DNA of 7,035 nt from Eubacteriales bacterium (GTDB taxonomy: Bacteria; Bacillota; Clostridia; Oscillospirales; Oscillospiraceae). Positions 6,635 through 7,035 of this stretch are shown here, piece by piece. Both the position numbers and the translations under genes were made by a program. The stretch covers positions 1 to 7,035 of the forward strand of contig JAUMXS010000066.1 in NCBI GenBank assembly GCA_030528965.1, in the 5' to 3' direction. The number at the start of each line of letters is the position of its first letter. The first letter of the stretch is position 1. The notes below the pieces were generated by a model. That model ran no database searches, was not told where the DNA came from, and worked only from the letters and a program-made list of their open reading frames with translations.

Positions 6635-7035
6635 TTAATTCTTGCCGCCCTTGAGATTCTTCATACGCAGGCTGTGGTCCAAAATGCGCTTGCGCAGGCG
6701 AAGGCTCTTCGGCGTAACTTCCAGAAGTTCGTCATCCGCCAGAAATTCCAGGCACTGTTCCAGAGAAAGCTGACGCAGGGGGATCAGGCGCAGGGCCTCA
6801 TCCGAACCGGCAGCACGGGTGTTGGTCAGATGTTTGGTACGGCACACGTTGACGGGAATATCCTCGTTTCGGGGAGAGACACCCACGATCATTCCGCCGT
6901 AAACAGGGACACCGGGGCCGATAAAAAGCGCACCGCGTTCCTGTGCATTGAACAGGCCGTAGGAAACGCTCTCGCCGATTTCCCAGGCGATCAGGCTGCC
7001 GGTGCTTCGGCGGCTGATATCGCCCTTGTACGGTT
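6635..7035 (-). CDS. typA: Ribosome-associated GTPase TypA/BipA, C-terminal part only
   Basis: TypA/BipA is a translational GTPase of the EF-G type that acts on the ribosome in assembly and stress or cold adaptation. Only the last 132 residues are here; the family is about 600-615 long, so the GTPase domain lies outside the window. Reading from the right edge, visible C-terminal motifs are PYKGDISRRSTGSLIAWE, QERGALFIGPG, VYGGMIVGVSPRNEDIPVNV, KHLTNTRAAGSDEA and DDELLEVTPKSLRLRKRIL, followed by a short basic tail ending GGKN and a TAA at 6637-6635. The ATG at 6892 is internal (the Met of GGMIVG), not a start. The gene lies directly upstream of the DegV gene on the same strand. I see no terminator in the 48-base gap, so read-through into the DegV gene is plausible. 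Confidence 0.95.
   Translation of the reverse strand, partial: PYKGDISRRSTGSLIAWEIGESVSYGLFNAQERGALFIGPGVPVYGGMIVGVSPRNEDIPVNVCRTKHLTNTRAAGSDEALRLIPLRQLSLEQCLEFLADDELLEVTPKSLRLRKRILDHSLRMKNLKGGKN

Noticed and set aside
6635..6892. A small 85-residue gene starting at ATG 6892 on the minus strand
   Set aside because: It is the last part of typA. The frame continues upstream with conserved TypA sequence to the right edge.
1..7035. Search for CRISPR arrays, insertion sequences, att sites, tRNAs, riboswitches or defence genes
   Set aside because: No direct repeats, terminal inverted repeats, transposase or integrase motifs or structured-RNA signatures were seen. The five genes and their short gaps fill the window.

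Overview
The window looks like a piece of ordinary chromosome from an anaerobic member of the Bacillota (Clostridia or Negativicutes grade). Its coding DNA is GC-rich, roughly 55-60% by eye. That placement is inference. It rests on a PfoR/EIIC_2-type membrane protein and a DegV-family protein, both typical of Bacillota, and on strong GGAGG-type ribosome binding sites. I cannot name a genus.

Layout: two convergent gene clusters meet at about 2290-2423. On the plus strand, the 3' part of pncB (nicotinate phosphoribosyltransferase, cut by the left edge) is followed after one base by a complete gene for a PfoR-like PTS EIIC_2 membrane protein. On the minus strand, reading right to left, come the 3' end of typA/bipA (cut by the right edge), a DegV-family fatty-acid-binding protein, and a full-length carB (carbamoyl phosphate synthase large subunit). 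The 134-base gap where the clusters meet holds two hairpins in tandem. One reads as a terminator in both directions. The other has a GAAA tetraloop when read in the carB direction.

How the genes work together: PncB salvages nicotinate into NAD. The membrane protein is very probably co-translated with it, but its substrate is unknown. On the other strand, TypA is a ribosome-associated GTPase, DegV proteins carry fatty acids for phosphorylation by a FakA-type kinase, and CarB makes carbamoyl phosphate for pyrimidines and arginine. They share direction and short gaps (48 and 71 bases), but no shared pathway is obvious. carA is not next to carB in this window.

I found no mobile element, CRISPR array, tRNA, rRNA or phage gene, and no convincing new system. 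The points worth a second look are the pncB-EIIC coupling, the carA-less carB context, substitutions in the DegV ligand pocket, and a few small regulatory-looking structures. Almost all of the sequence is accounted for by five genes, and no gene-free stretch exceeds 134 bases.
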